Below, in pieces: positions 18,437 through 28,700 of a DNA stretch of 64,000 nucleotides. This stretch comes from Burkholderiales bacterium RIFCSPHIGHO2_01_FULL_63_240 (GTDB lineage: Bacteria; Pseudomonadota; Gammaproteobacteria; Burkholderiales; Burkholderiaceae_C). The notes beneath the pieces are model-generated. The model searched no databases. It was given only the letters and a program-made list of their open reading frames with translations, and had not been told where the DNA came from. A program made the position numbers and the translations under genes. Positions within the stretch are counted from its first letter, which is position 1; each line of letters begins with the position of its first letter. The DNA lies in assembly GCA_001770725.1 (NCBI GenBank), contig MERU01000001.1, forward strand, positions 62,001 through 126,000, in the 5' to 3' direction.

Positions 18437-18948
18437 CACACCTTCTCGAAATGGAACTGGAAGCGGCCGTCGTCGGTGCGGTCAAGCGACACGCGCTCGT
18501 CGGCAGGCAGGCTGATGCGGGCGGCCGAGTAGGCGGGCTCGATGGGCAACTGGCGCCCCCCGCGGTCGACCAGCACGGCCAGGGTCACGCTGGCGGGGCG
18601 ACCGAAGTCGAATAGCTCGTTGATGACGGCGCGCGTGGTGCGGCCGGTGTAGAGCACGTCGTCGATCAGCAGGATGCTGCGGCCCTCGACCTCGAAGGGC
18701 AACTGCGTGGCAGCCTTGGTGGCGCTCATGCCACGCGAGCCAAAGTCATCGCGGTGCAAGGCCGAGGAGATGACACCGTGCGGCGTCTTCAGCCCCAGGT
18801 CTCGCGCCAGGCGCTCGGCCAGCCAGGCCCCGCCGGACCACACGCCCACCAGGGCGGTGTCGGCCGTGACCAGGCGGCGCACGCCATCGAGCAGGTTGAC
18901 ATAGAGGGCCTCGGCGTCGAGGCGCAGGGTGTGGGGTGTGGAGCTCAC
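18436..18948 (-). CDS. pyrR: Bifunctional pyr operon regulator / uracil phosphoribosyltransferase PyrR
   Basis: The 170-residue product has the phosphoribosyltransferase signature [15 protein letters not shown] that binds PRPP, and the [10 protein letters not shown] loop of PyrR. In Gram-positive bacteria PyrR binds pyr mRNA; in proteobacteria its regulatory role is less clear. The start is taken as GTG at 18948 because no ATG is available in a sensible place; AAAGG lies about 14 bases upstream. It follows ruvX by 14 bases. Confidence 0.93.
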   Translation of the reverse strand: MSSTPHTLRLDAEALYVNLLDGVRRLVTADTALVGVWSGGAWLAERLARDLGLKTPHGVISSALHRDDFGSRGMSATKAATQLPFEVEGRSILLIDDVLYTGRTTRAVINELFDFGRPASVTLAVLVDRGGRQLPIEPAYSAARISLPADERVSLDRTDDGRFQFHFEKV

Positions 18949-18962
18949 GCGGACCAGGCCTT

Positions 18963-19391
18963 TCAGTTGGATGGGGTCACGGCACCCATGGCATCGAAGT
19001 ATTGTTGCAGGAGGATGGCGGCCGAGGCGGCGTCGAGGTCGCGCGCGCCCTGAGCGATGGCCTCGGTGGTCGAGTAACGCTCGTCGACCTCGTGCACGGG
19101 CAGGTGGAATCGCCCGCACAGCTGGCGGCCGAACTTGCGCGCTCGGGCGGTGTTCTCGTGCTCGGCCCCGTCGGGGTGGAAGGGCACGCCCACCACCAGC
19201 GCCGCCGGCTGCCACTCGGCCACCAGTTGCGCGATGCGCTCGAAACGCTGCGCGCCTTCGGCGGCGATGGTCTGCAGCGGCTGCGCCTGGCGCGTCTGGC
19301 TGTTGCCGCAGGCCACGCCCACGCGCCTGGCGCCGTAGTCGAAGGCCAGGTAGGTCAGCACGGCGGCTGGGACGGCAGCGCCCGCGCTCAT
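18963..19391 (-). CDS. ruvX: Holliday junction resolvase-like / pre-16S rRNA nuclease RuvX (YqgF)
   Basis: The 142-residue protein has the YqgF RNase-H-like fold: the first catalytic aspartate in LAFDYGARRVGVA, VVGVPFHPDG and DERYSTTEA. The family trims the 5' end of 16S rRNA and resembles RuvC. The ATG at 19391 overlaps the algH stop by four bases (ATGA), the common yqgE-yqgF arrangement. The N-terminus is about ten residues longer than the E. coli form. Confidence 0.94.
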   Translation of the reverse strand: MSAGAAVPAAVLTYLAFDYGARRVGVACGNSQTRQAQPLQTIAAEGAQRFERIAQLVAEWQPAALVVGVPFHPDGAEHENTARARKFGRQLCGRFHLPVHEVDERYSTTEAIAQGARDLDAASAAILLQQYFDAMGAVTPSN

Positions 19392-19981
19392 GCGTGACCG
19401 GCCTCGCCCATCAGGAAGTTGCGGTCCACGCCCAGGAGGGACAGCGCCTTGTCGTAGCGTTGCTCGACCGGGGTGTCGAAGATGACTTCGGGCTGGGCCT
19501 TGACGGTCAGCCAGCCGTTGCGGGCGATCTCGTCCTCGAGTTGTCCGGCACTCCAGCCCGAGTAGCCCAGGGTCACGAACACGCGCCTGGGGCCAGCGCC
19601 ACCGGCCAGGGCTTCGAGCACATCGCGGGAGGTCGTCATCTCCAGGCCGGCGCCGATCTTGAGGGTGGAGTTGTAGTGGCCGCCCTCGGCATCGAGCTGG
19701 TCGTGCAGCACGAAGCCGCGCTCGGTCTGGACCGGGCCGCCGAAATACACGGGCGCATCGGCCAGGTCGGGTCGGTCGAGCTTGAGGTCCACCTTCTGGA
19801 ACAGCTCCTGCAGGGGCAACTCGGTCGGGCGGTTGATGACCAGCCCCAGGGCGCCATTGGCGTTGTGTTCGCACAGGTAGACGACGGTGCCGGAGAAGTT
19901 GTCGTCGCGCATGCTGGGCATGGCGATGAGGAACTGATCGGTCAGGTCGATGGTGCGAGATGGGGTGGGGCCGGCAGACAT
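19388..19981 (-). CDS. algH: YqgE/AlgH family protein
   Basis: The 197-residue protein shows the family start LTDQFLIAMPSM-DDNF-GTVVYLCEHN, the GALGLVINRP turn and YFGGPVQTERGFVLH. AlgH was linked to alginate regulation in Pseudomonas, but its molecular role is unknown. It is first in the ruvX-pyrR-pyrB-pyrX-plsC run. The gap to the divergent photolyase is only 40 bases. A TAAAAT hexamer ends seven bases before the ATG, which would give a leaderless message. Confidence 0.94.
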   Translation of the reverse strand: MSAGPTPSRTIDLTDQFLIAMPSMRDDNFSGTVVYLCEHNANGALGLVINRPTELPLQELFQKVDLKLDRPDLADAPVYFGGPVQTERGFVLHDQLDAEGGHYNSTLKIGAGLEMTTSRDVLEALAGGAGPRRVFVTLGYSGWSAGQLEDEIARNGWLTVKAQPEVIFDTPVEQRYDKALSLLGVDRNFLMGEAGHA

Positions 19982-20021
19982 GTCATGATTTTACGCCGCC
20001 GCCCTGCCCCAACCCGAGCCC

Positions 20022-21545
20022 ATGCAAGACGTCCACACCTCCGCCCTGGTCTGGTTCCGCCGAGATCTGCGCCACCACGACCACGCCGCGCTCTTCCACG
20101 CACTGAAAAACGCCCAGCGGGTGTGGTGCGCCTTCGTCTTCGACACCGACATCCTGGACGCCCTGCCCCGGCACGACCGGCGCGTGGCCTTCATCCGCGA
20201 CTCGCTGGTGGAGCTCGACGCTGGCCTGCGCGAGCTCGCTCAGCGGGTGGGGGCCCCCTCCCCCACGCTCGCCGGGCTGATCGTGCGTCAGGGCAAGTCC
20301 CGCGCCGAAATCCCCAAGCTGGCGGCCGAGCTGGGCGTGCAGGCCGTCTATGCCAACCACGACGACGAGCCCGATGCCCTGGCGCGCGACGCCCAGGTGC
20401 GCGGCAAACTGAGCGACATCGGTGCGGCGCTCTACACCCTCAAGGACCACGTCGTCTTCGAGCGCAACGAGGTGCTGACCGGCAACGGCACGCCCTATGG
20501 CGTCTTCACGCCCTACAAGAACGCCTGGCTCAAGAAGATCGAGCCCTTCTACGTCAAGCCCTACCCGGTCGAAAAATACGCCGCGCACCTGGCGCCCATC
20601 CCGCCAGCCGTCTGCCCCAGCGGTCAGGACCACGTGCCCACGCTCGGCGACATCGGCTTCGAGCCCGTGGACGACCTCAAGGTGCCCACTGGCATGAGTG
20701 GCGCGCGCGCCCTGCTCGATGATTTCCTGGGCCGCATCGACCGCTACGACGAGCTGCGCGACTACCCCGGCGTCAAAGGCCCGAGCTACCTCTCGACCCA
20801 CCTGCGCTTTGGCACGGTCTCCATCCGCGAGCTGGCCGACCTGGCCTGGCAGCGCAGCCAGGGGGGCTCGGCGGGCGCACAGGTGTGGCTGTCGGAGTTG
20901 ATCTGGCGCGATTTTTATCACCAGATCCTGCACCACCACCCGCACGTGGTCGGCCACGCCTACCGGCGCGAGTACGACAAGATCAAGTGGGCCAGGGGCA
21001 AGCAGGCCGACGCGCACTTCGCGGCCTGGTGCGAGGGCCGCACCGGCTACCCGCTGGTGGACGCGGCCATGCGCCAGCTCAACCAGACCGGCTACATGCA
21101 CAACCGGCTGCGCATGGTCACCGCCAGCTTCCTGATCAAGGACCTTGGCATCGACTGGCGGCGCGGCGAGGCGTATTTCGCCGAAAAGCTGCTCGATTTC
21201 GACCTGGCGGCCAACAACGGCGGCTGGCAGTGGGCGGCCTCCTCAGGCTGCGACGCGCAACCCTGGTTCCGCATCTTCAACCCCATCAGCCAGAGCGAGA
21301 AATTCGACCCGCAAGGCAAGTTCATCCGCCGCTACGTGCCCGAGTTGGCCAAGCTGCCCGACAACGCCCTGCACGCGCCCTGGCTGGCCCGCCCGGCCGA
21401 CCTGGCCGCCGCCGAAGACGTGGTGATCGGGCGAGACTACCCCCAGCCCATCGTGCAGCACGACGAGGCCCGCCTGCTGACGCTGGAGCGCTACGCGGTG
21501 GTCAAGTCGGAGGAAGCGCCGACCAAGCCGGCGCGCAAGCGCTGA
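20022..21545 (+). CDS. phrB: Deoxyribodipyrimidine photolyase (CPD class I type)
   Basis: The 507-residue enzyme repairs UV-made pyrimidine dimers with blue light. The N-terminal antenna-pigment domain starts ALVWFRRDLRHHDHAAL. The C-terminal FAD domain shows SELIWRDFYHQIL, GYPLVDAAMRQL, TGYMHNRLRMV and LDFDLAANNGGWQWAASSGCDAQPWFR-type sequence (shown here only as NNGGWQW and DAQPWFRIFNP), including tryptophans of the electron-transfer chain. The ATG at 20022 begins MQDVHTS. It is divergent from algH and convergent with the GGDEF gene. Confidence 0.96.
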   Translation: MQDVHTSALVWFRRDLRHHDHAALFHALKNAQRVWCAFVFDTDILDALPRHDRRVAFIRDSLVELDAGLRELAQRVGAPSPTLAGLIVRQGKSRAEIPKLAAELGVQAVYANHDDEPDALARDAQVRGKLSDIGAALYTLKDHVVFERNEVLTGNGTPYGVFTPYKNAWLKKIEPFYVKPYPVEKYAAHLAPIPPAVCPSGQDHVPTLGDIGFEPVDDLKVPTGMSGARALLDDFLGRIDRYDELRDYPGVKGPSYLSTHLRFGTVSIRELADLAWQRSQGGSAGAQVWLSELIWRDFYHQILHHHPHVVGHAYRREYDKIKWARGKQADAHFAAWCEGRTGYPLVDAAMRQLNQTGYMHNRLRMVTASFLIKDLGIDWRRGEAYFAEKLLDFDLAANNGGWQWAASSGCDAQPWFRIFNPISQSEKFDPQGKFIRRYVPELAKLPDNALHAPWLARPADLAAAEDVVIGRDYPQPIVQHDEARLLTLERYAVVKSEEAPTKPARKR

Positions 21546-21573
21546 AAGGGCTGAAAGGGCTGCGCGAAAAGAA

Positions 21574-22617
21574 TCAGAACAGCTCGACGTCGCCGATGTG
21601 TTCTTCGGCGGACGCCAGCATGCCCGAGCGGACCAGCGCCTCGTGGCTGAGCACCTGGTTTCGCCCCTGGTGCTTGGCGCGGTAGACGGCCTGGTCGGCC
21701 CTGGCGAAAGCCATGTTGGGCGTGTCCTGGAGGCGCACCTCGGTGAAGCCCACGCTCACGGTGACGTTCTGCACCTGCGGAAACGGGTACTGGGCCACGT
21801 TGATGCGAAAGCGCTCGAATGCACCCCAGGCGTCTTCTTCGTTGCCGCCACGCAGCAGGATGACGAACTCTTCCCCACCGAAGCGGTAGAGCCGGTCGTG
21901 GTGACGGAAGGTCTGGCGCATGATGCGCGCGACCAGCACCAGCACCTCGTCGCCGATGAGGTGGCCGAAGCCGTCATTGACGCGCTTGAAATGGTCGATG
22001 TCCACCACCCCCAGCCAGTGGGCAGAGGCCTCGTTGCTGCGACGCTCGCCATCGGCGTGATCGGCGTTGCGCTCGGCCACCGGCATCGAGGCCTTCAGGA
22101 AGGTGGCGTCGAAGGTCTGGCGGTTCAGCAAGGACGTGAGCGCGTCTCGCTGGCTTGACTCCAGCAGGTTCTGGAAGTTGCCAAACACCTTCAGCACGGT
22201 CTGGATGGTGCGCTGCGCCCGCACCGACAGGGGCTCGGCGGAGTGAACTTCGAGCACGCCGGGCAAGCCCACCTCGACAGGCAAGGGCATGACCATCACG
22301 TGTTCAGCACAGTCCGCATCGGGGCCGCTTTGCTCAGGCAGGCGAGACGCCAGGGCCCTTTCTCGCAAGGGGTGAGCCCCTTGCAAGGGCAAGGCATGCA
22401 GGTCCACCCAGGAGGGGTCCGAGACCGCGATCTGCCCTTTGCGCGCCAGGCCACAGCAGAGCCAGCGGCGGGCTTCGTCTTCGCGGCCGATGAGCCGGTG
22501 CACCCCCACGCTGACCGACCCCAGCAGGTCCAGCACCCCTTGCGCCAGGGTGACGTCCAGCAATTCCCTGTCCCGTTGAGCGGTTAACGCTGCAAGGTGA
22601 ACGATGGCGTCGTCCAT
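21574..22617 (-). CDS. GGDEF-domain diguanylate cyclase
   Basis: The 347-residue protein (ATG at 22617) has an N-terminal cytoplasmic region of about 180 residues resembling a GAF-type sensor, then a GGDEF domain. The active-site motif is GGEEF (247-251), and RxxD five residues upstream (R238-H-H-D241) is an intact product-inhibition I-site. It should therefore make cyclic di-GMP under feedback. An upstream ATG would add 46 unlikely residues and overlap chpA. It starts 97 bases after the chpA stop, so c-di-GMP output may be tied to type IV pilus signalling. Confidence 0.9.
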   Translation of the reverse strand: MDDAIVHLAALTAQRDRELLDVTLAQGVLDLLGSVSVGVHRLIGREDEARRWLCCGLARKGQIAVSDPSWVDLHALPLQGAHPLRERALASRLPEQSGPDADCAEHVMVMPLPVEVGLPGVLEVHSAEPLSVRAQRTIQTVLKVFGNFQNLLESSQRDALTSLLNRQTFDATFLKASMPVAERNADHADGERRSNEASAHWLGVVDIDHFKRVNDGFGHLIGDEVLVLVARIMRQTFRHHDRLYRFGGEEFVILLRGGNEEDAWGAFERFRINVAQYPFPQVQNVTVSVGFTEVRLQDTPNMAFARADQAVYRAKHQGRNQVLSHEALVRSGMLASAEEHIGDVELF

Positions 22618-22714
22618 GGCCGGCGCCGGTGCGGGGACTTCGGCCGAAAAATCAAGACAGGTTGGTGCGGACGGGTGAGGCAAAGTTACAGCGGGGACAC
22701 AACGGGGAACGCCA

Positions 22715-25700
22715 TCACGGGATCGCGATGTCGGCCGAGGCAGCATACCTTGCAACCAGGGCCAGCAATTCTTCTTCGCGGTAAGGTTTGCCGAGGTAGT
22801 GGTTCACCCCCAGTTCGGCGGCGTAGTCACGGTGTTTTTGCGCAATCCGTGACGTGATCATGATGACGGGCAGGCCGGCGAGCTTCTGGTCGGCGCGGAT
22901 GTTGCGCACCAGGTCAAAGCCGTCCATGCGTGGCATCTCGATGTCCGACAGCACCACGGTCGGGCGCTCCTGGGCCAGCAGCTCCAGCGCCTCCAGCCCG
23001 TCCTTGGCCAGGCTCACGCGATAGCCTTCGCGCGCCAGCAGGCGCTGGGTCACACGGCGAACGGTCAGCGAATCGTCGACCACCAGCACCAGCGGCACAT
23101 CGGGCTCGGTGGACTGGGCCTCGGCCACGTGCAAGGGCTTGGCGTGCGGCTGCAGCCAGCCACCGGCGGCGTCACCCACCGTGGCCAGGGCGTTCGCCGT
23201 GACCGACCGGGCCTGCTCGCCATACACCGTGGCCAGCGCCACCGGGTTGTAGATCAGCGAGACGGCGCCGGAGGCCAGCAGCGTCATGCCGGCCAGGCCG
23301 GGCAGGCGCGAGAGCTGCGTGCCCAGGTTCTTGACCACCACTTCCTGGTTGCCCAGCACTTCGTCGACGTGCACGGCGATGCGTTGCTGCGCCGAGCGCA
23401 CGATGACCACCGGCAGGCTGCGCCCGCCTTCGACGCCCATGGGGCTGAAGTCGAGCAGCGCGCCCAGCCAGTAGAACGGCAGGCTCTGGTCGCCAAAGGG
23501 CATGGTGCCTTCGCGGTAGGCCTGCTCGACCTCGGGCGGGCGCGAACGGCGCACCATCTCGATGAGGTGGGTGGGCACCGCCACGTTCATCTGGCCGCAA
23601 CGCAGCATCACCACGCGGGTGACGGCGGTGGTCAGCGGCAGGATGAGCGTGAAGCGGGTGCCCCGGCCGGCCTCGGTGTGGGTTTCGACGCGGCCGCCCA
23701 TGGCGTTGACTTCGGCGCGCACGACGTCCATGCCAACGCCGCGGCCGGCCAGCTCGGTGACCTGGTCGGCGGTCGAGAAGCCCGGGGTGAAGATCAGGTG
23801 GGCCAGCTCGTCGTCGCTCAGTTGCGCGTTGCCGTCGATGAGGCCCAGCGACAGCGCGCGCTCGCGGATGCGGTCCAGGCGCAGGCCGGCGCCGTCGTCG
23901 CTGAAGGCGATGCCGACTTCGTTGCCCTCTTGCGAGAGGGTCACGGTGATGGTGCCGGTGGCGTCCTTGCCAGCCTCGGCGCGGCCTTGCGGCGACTCGA
24001 TGCCGTGGGTCACGCAGTTGCGCAACAGGTGCTCGAAGGCGCCGGTCATGCGCTCGAGCACGCCGCGGTCGACTTCGGTGTTGCCACCGACGATGTCCAG
24101 GCGCACTTGCTTGCCCGTCTCCTTGGCAGCCTGACGCACCACGCGGTAGAGGCGGTCGGACAGGCCTTCGAACTCCACCATGCGCGTGCGCAGCAGGTCG
24201 TCCTGCAGGTCGCGCGTCAGGCGCGCCTGGGCGGCGAGCTGGTCTTCGGTGGTTTCCATGCTGCGCTGCAGGGTGCGCTGCACGGTGGCCACGTCGTTGA
24301 CCGACTCGGCCATCATCCGCGTCAGCTCCTGAAAGCGCGTGTAGCGGTCGAACTCGAGCGGATCGAACTGCTGCGAAGCGGCGCGGGCCTGCTCCATGCG
24401 GGTGGCCACCTGCGTCTCGGCCTGCAGCTCGATGTCGCGCAGTTGCTGGCGCAGGCGGTCGAGGTTTTCCGTCAGATCGGACAGCGAGCCCTTGATCTGC
24501 CCGACCTGGCCTTGCAGCCGGGTGCGGGTGATGGCGACCTCGCCAGCGTGGTTGACCAAGCGGTCGAGCAGTTGCGGGCGAACGCGCACGGCGGCCTGGG
24601 CGGGGCCTTGCGTGTTTTCGCGCGCCGCAGGGCGCATGGCGGCGAGGCGGTCGATCGGCAGCGAGGCCCAGTCGATGGGCTCGAGTGTTTCGCCCGTGGC
24701 GCTGGCCGCACCGGTGGCGGTCACGCCGGGTTCGATGGCCTGCGCGGCCCAAGCCGGGTTGTCATCGGTCGGCAGGGCCTGCGCAGGCGACTGCTCGGCG
24801 GCGTCACCCACCACCTGGGTGTCCGCAGCAGGCTCAAACCGTTGCTCAGTCGAGGCCGCAGGCAGCGGGCTGGACAACGACTGGGCCAGGACCTCGGCCT
24901 GTTGGGACGCATCCCGCTGGCGCAGGGCCTCGAAGTCATCGACCAGGTGGTCCACACGGGCTTCAAGCGGGGCCACCGCATCGGCGGTCGGGGTGCCAGC
25001 GGACAGCAGCCGCTCGATGGCGGACTCCAGCCGGTGAGCCAGCTCGCCCAGGCGCATCGCACCGGCCAGGCGGGCACCACCCTTGAAGGTGTGAAGCGTT
25101 CGCATGCAAGCCGAGGCGGCGTCGGTGTCCTCCGGTCGGCTCAGCCAGTGGCGAACCTCGTTGGCCAGCTGGGGCAGCAACTCCTGAGCCTCTTCTTCGA
25201 AGATGGGGAACAGGTCGGCATCGACCTGGTCCTGCTGGTCGATGTCGTCTTCGTCGTCCCAGGACAAGTTGAGCTCGGACAGCGGCGTCAGCGCAGGACT
25301 GGCGTGAACCGGCTGAACAGGCTCGGCGTGGACAAGCTCGTGTGCATCGGGTTCGGACTGCACCAGACGCAGGTGAGGACGCTCGGGCAGCTCGTCGAGA
25401 CCTCCTGATCGCGTGGAGGGCGGATCGTCCGAGACGGGCTGCAAGCTGCGCGCCTCGATCAGGCGCGAGGCTTCGTGATCGTAGTCGTCCAGCCGGGCCA
25501 GCAGGTCGGGCGAGGCGGGGCGCAGGAAACCGGCCGCGAACTGGTGCAGCAACTGGCGGATTTCTTCGGCGGCCTCGTTGAACAACGATGCATCGGCCTC
25601 GCGCACGCGGCCCAAGGTCTGGGCCCGGCTCAGGCCGTGCTCGAGCAGTCGCGCCAGCTTGGAAAGGTCGGCGTACCCCACCGTGGCAGAGTTGCCGGCC

Positions 25701-28700
25701 AGCGAGTGCGCCAGCGCGACCATCTCATCGCCCACAGGACGCACCGCGCCTTCAAGCACCCACTCGCTCAGGGCGTTGCCCAGGCGGCGCGACTGCTCGT
25801 CGGCCTCGTTGAGGTAGATGTTGAACAGCGGGATGGGGATGCGCAGGTCGCCAATGACCTTGACCGGCTCGTCGCTGCCTTCGCTGTCGGGCTGGGCGGA
25901 CAGGTCGATCACCTCGACGTCGGCTGCCGCAGCGGCATCGCCGGAGGCAGGTGCATCGGTCAGCGACAGGTCCAGGGAAATGTCCAGGTCGGGGGTGGCC
26001 TGGGCCTCGTCGACCAGGGGGCCCGCCTGGGTCGGGGCGCCCTCATCAGGAGCGCGGATCTCGACGGGCTCGATCACCTCGAGGTTGGACAGGTCCAGCG
26101 GCTCTTCGTCCTCCAGGGCCACGGCCATGGCGATCGAGGTGGCTTCGGCCGCGTTCGGCGCCTGGCCCAAGGCATCGGACAGGGCCAGGTCGGACAGGCC
26201 GGCTTCCACCGCCGCGATGAGGGCCGCCTCGCTCGCCGGTGTCGGCTCGGGCAGCAGCTCGGGCAAATCGAGCGAGATGACCTCGTCGACGCAGGCCAGG
26301 TCGGACGTGAGGTCGGCCAGCGGCTCGGAGGGCTCGGCCAGCTCGACCAGCGCGGACTCCGACACGGTCGGCAAGGCGGCCACGGCAAGATCGGGCTCGG
26401 AGACCAGCGTGCCCATGTCGAACGGCTCTGCGGCCGCCAACGCGGGCTCGGGTGCGCTGAGCGCCACGAGCGTATCGGGCGAACCGTTCAGAGGCAGGCG
26501 CTCGCCCCTCAGGCGCAGGGCCTCTGCCACGGCCACGACGGGCGCACTCGACCAGCCGGCGTCGCGGCGCTCGGAGATGGCGTCGGTCCATTGAGCAAGG
26601 TGGTCGAGCACCTCGCCGCTCAGGCCCAGCAAGTCTTCGCTGGCCGGGGCCTGGGATGCCAGCCAGGTGTTGTAGAGCTGCTCGCACGCCCACCCGGCTT
26701 CCCCGTATTCCTTGAGGCCGACCATGCGCGAGCTGCCCTTGAGGGTGTGAAAGGCACGGCGCACCGAGGTCAGGGCCTGCACGTCATCGGGCTGCTCGCG
26801 CAGGCTTTGCAGGCCTTCGCGGGCCTGTTCAATGACTTCGCGAGCTTCCTCCAGGAAGATCTCGCGCATCTCGTCGTCTTCTTCCAGACCGGTGGCCGCC
26901 ACCTCGACCACCGGGGTCGGGGCCAGGGGCGCTTGCGGCGGGAAGGCAGGGGCTTCAGGTTGCGGCTCGGCTTCAGGCTGGGTCAGGTCGGCCAGCACCT
27001 GGGAAACCTGCTCGCGCGCAGCGGCGGTCGATTCAGCGTCGTCGGTCTGCAGGGCCTGGTCGAGGGCGGCCTGGGCCGCGGCCAGGGTGCCGGCCAGTTC
27101 GGACTGCTCCTGCACGTGCGGGGTCTCGGCGAGCTTTTGCAACTGCTGCGAGACCGCATCGAGGCCGGCATCGCCCTGCCCCACTTGCTCCAGGGCCTGC
27201 ACGGCCTCTTCGGCCACGGCCTGGGCCTGCTGCTTCTCGACCTGCTGCACATGGTGCGCAGCGGCCTCGACCGGGTCATCCGGCGTGCTCAGGACTTTTT
27301 TTTCGCGCCCCATCAGCGGGGACAGCACCCCGCTGGTTTCGTCGTAGGTGAACAGGGACTTCGCCAGCGAGGGCTGCACGCCCATCATGTCGATCAGGAA
27401 GCCCAGGGCCCCCAGGTTGCTGGCCAGGCGGTCGAAGACACCCGACTCGCCGGCCTCGCCCAGGTCGGTCGAAGGCAGCAGCAGGTGATCGATGTCGTCG
27501 CGCATGCGCACGCTGGCGTGGGCGGCCAGGTCCAGGCCGAGCACGGCCAGCACGCCGCGCATGGACTGCAACTGGTTGGGCACATTGACCAGCGGGGCGC
27601 GGTTCTGAGGGTCGCGGAAGAACTGGTCGATCAGCTTCTCGCACTCGGACAGGGTGCTGCGCAGCTCCTGAACGACGCTGCCAATGGTCTGGCGGTCGGA
27701 GACGCGGCGGTACAGGTCTTCCATCCAGCCTTCCAGCGGCGGGGCGGTCTGCCCTTCGCTGACCAGGCGCAGGCGATCGGCCAGGCGCTGCATGCGCTCG
27801 TGCTGCTCGCTGGATTCGAACTCGCCGTCTTCGAGGCAGGCCTCGACATACAGCACGCTGGTGGCCACCTCCATGGCCAGGCCCGCTTCGGGCCCCTGGG
27901 TGGAAGCGACGGTGCGATGCACGGCTTCGGCCAAGGCATCGGCCAGCACTTCGCCGTCGGGGAAGAGTCGGCGCAACGAATCGCCAACCAGGCTGAACTG
28001 CTCGTTCAGGCCACCGAGGCGCAGCGCTTCGCCAGCGGCCACGGCCGACCAGCCTTCCTTGGCGCTGGCCACGCGCTTGAGCGCCTGGGCGATGGTCGCG
28101 GGGTCATGCCGCCCCAGCGAAGACGCCGCCAGGCTGACCGGACGGTGACGCTCCAGGCCGAAGGTGCGGCGCACGCGGGTGAGCACGGAGCGCTCGGCGG
28201 CCGGCGTTTCCTGGGCCTGCGCACAGAAGAACAGCAGCTCATTGGCCAGGCGATCAGAGGGCACGCCATTGCCGCGCACCAGCACGCGCAACTGGCTGAG
28301 CAAGGACGACAGCACGCGCTTGGCATGCACGTCGAGCGCGATGTGGCGCTCGGCCAAGCCTTCGAGGAAGCCACTGGCCAGCATCCAGGTCGCGGCCTCG
28401 CGGTGGGCGCGGCGCTGTTCGGCGTCGCGCGCCAGGGCGGCACACACCTGGGCCAGGTCGCGCGCGTCCTGCGGCTGCTGGCGCTTCATCAGACCCAGCA
28501 GGCCGCGCTCGAAGGCGTCGACGGTGCTCGCATCGGGCTTGCGGGGCTCGACATCGTCCGGCGCCTCCAGGCGGGACTCGAGCGACAGCGAAGGCCAATC
28601 TTGCGCCCACAGGTCGGACGGGCGCGGCAAACCGCCGCCCACGCGCGAGACCAGCGCCTCGTACTGCGGGAACAGCTCAACCGCCGAGACCTGCTTGCCA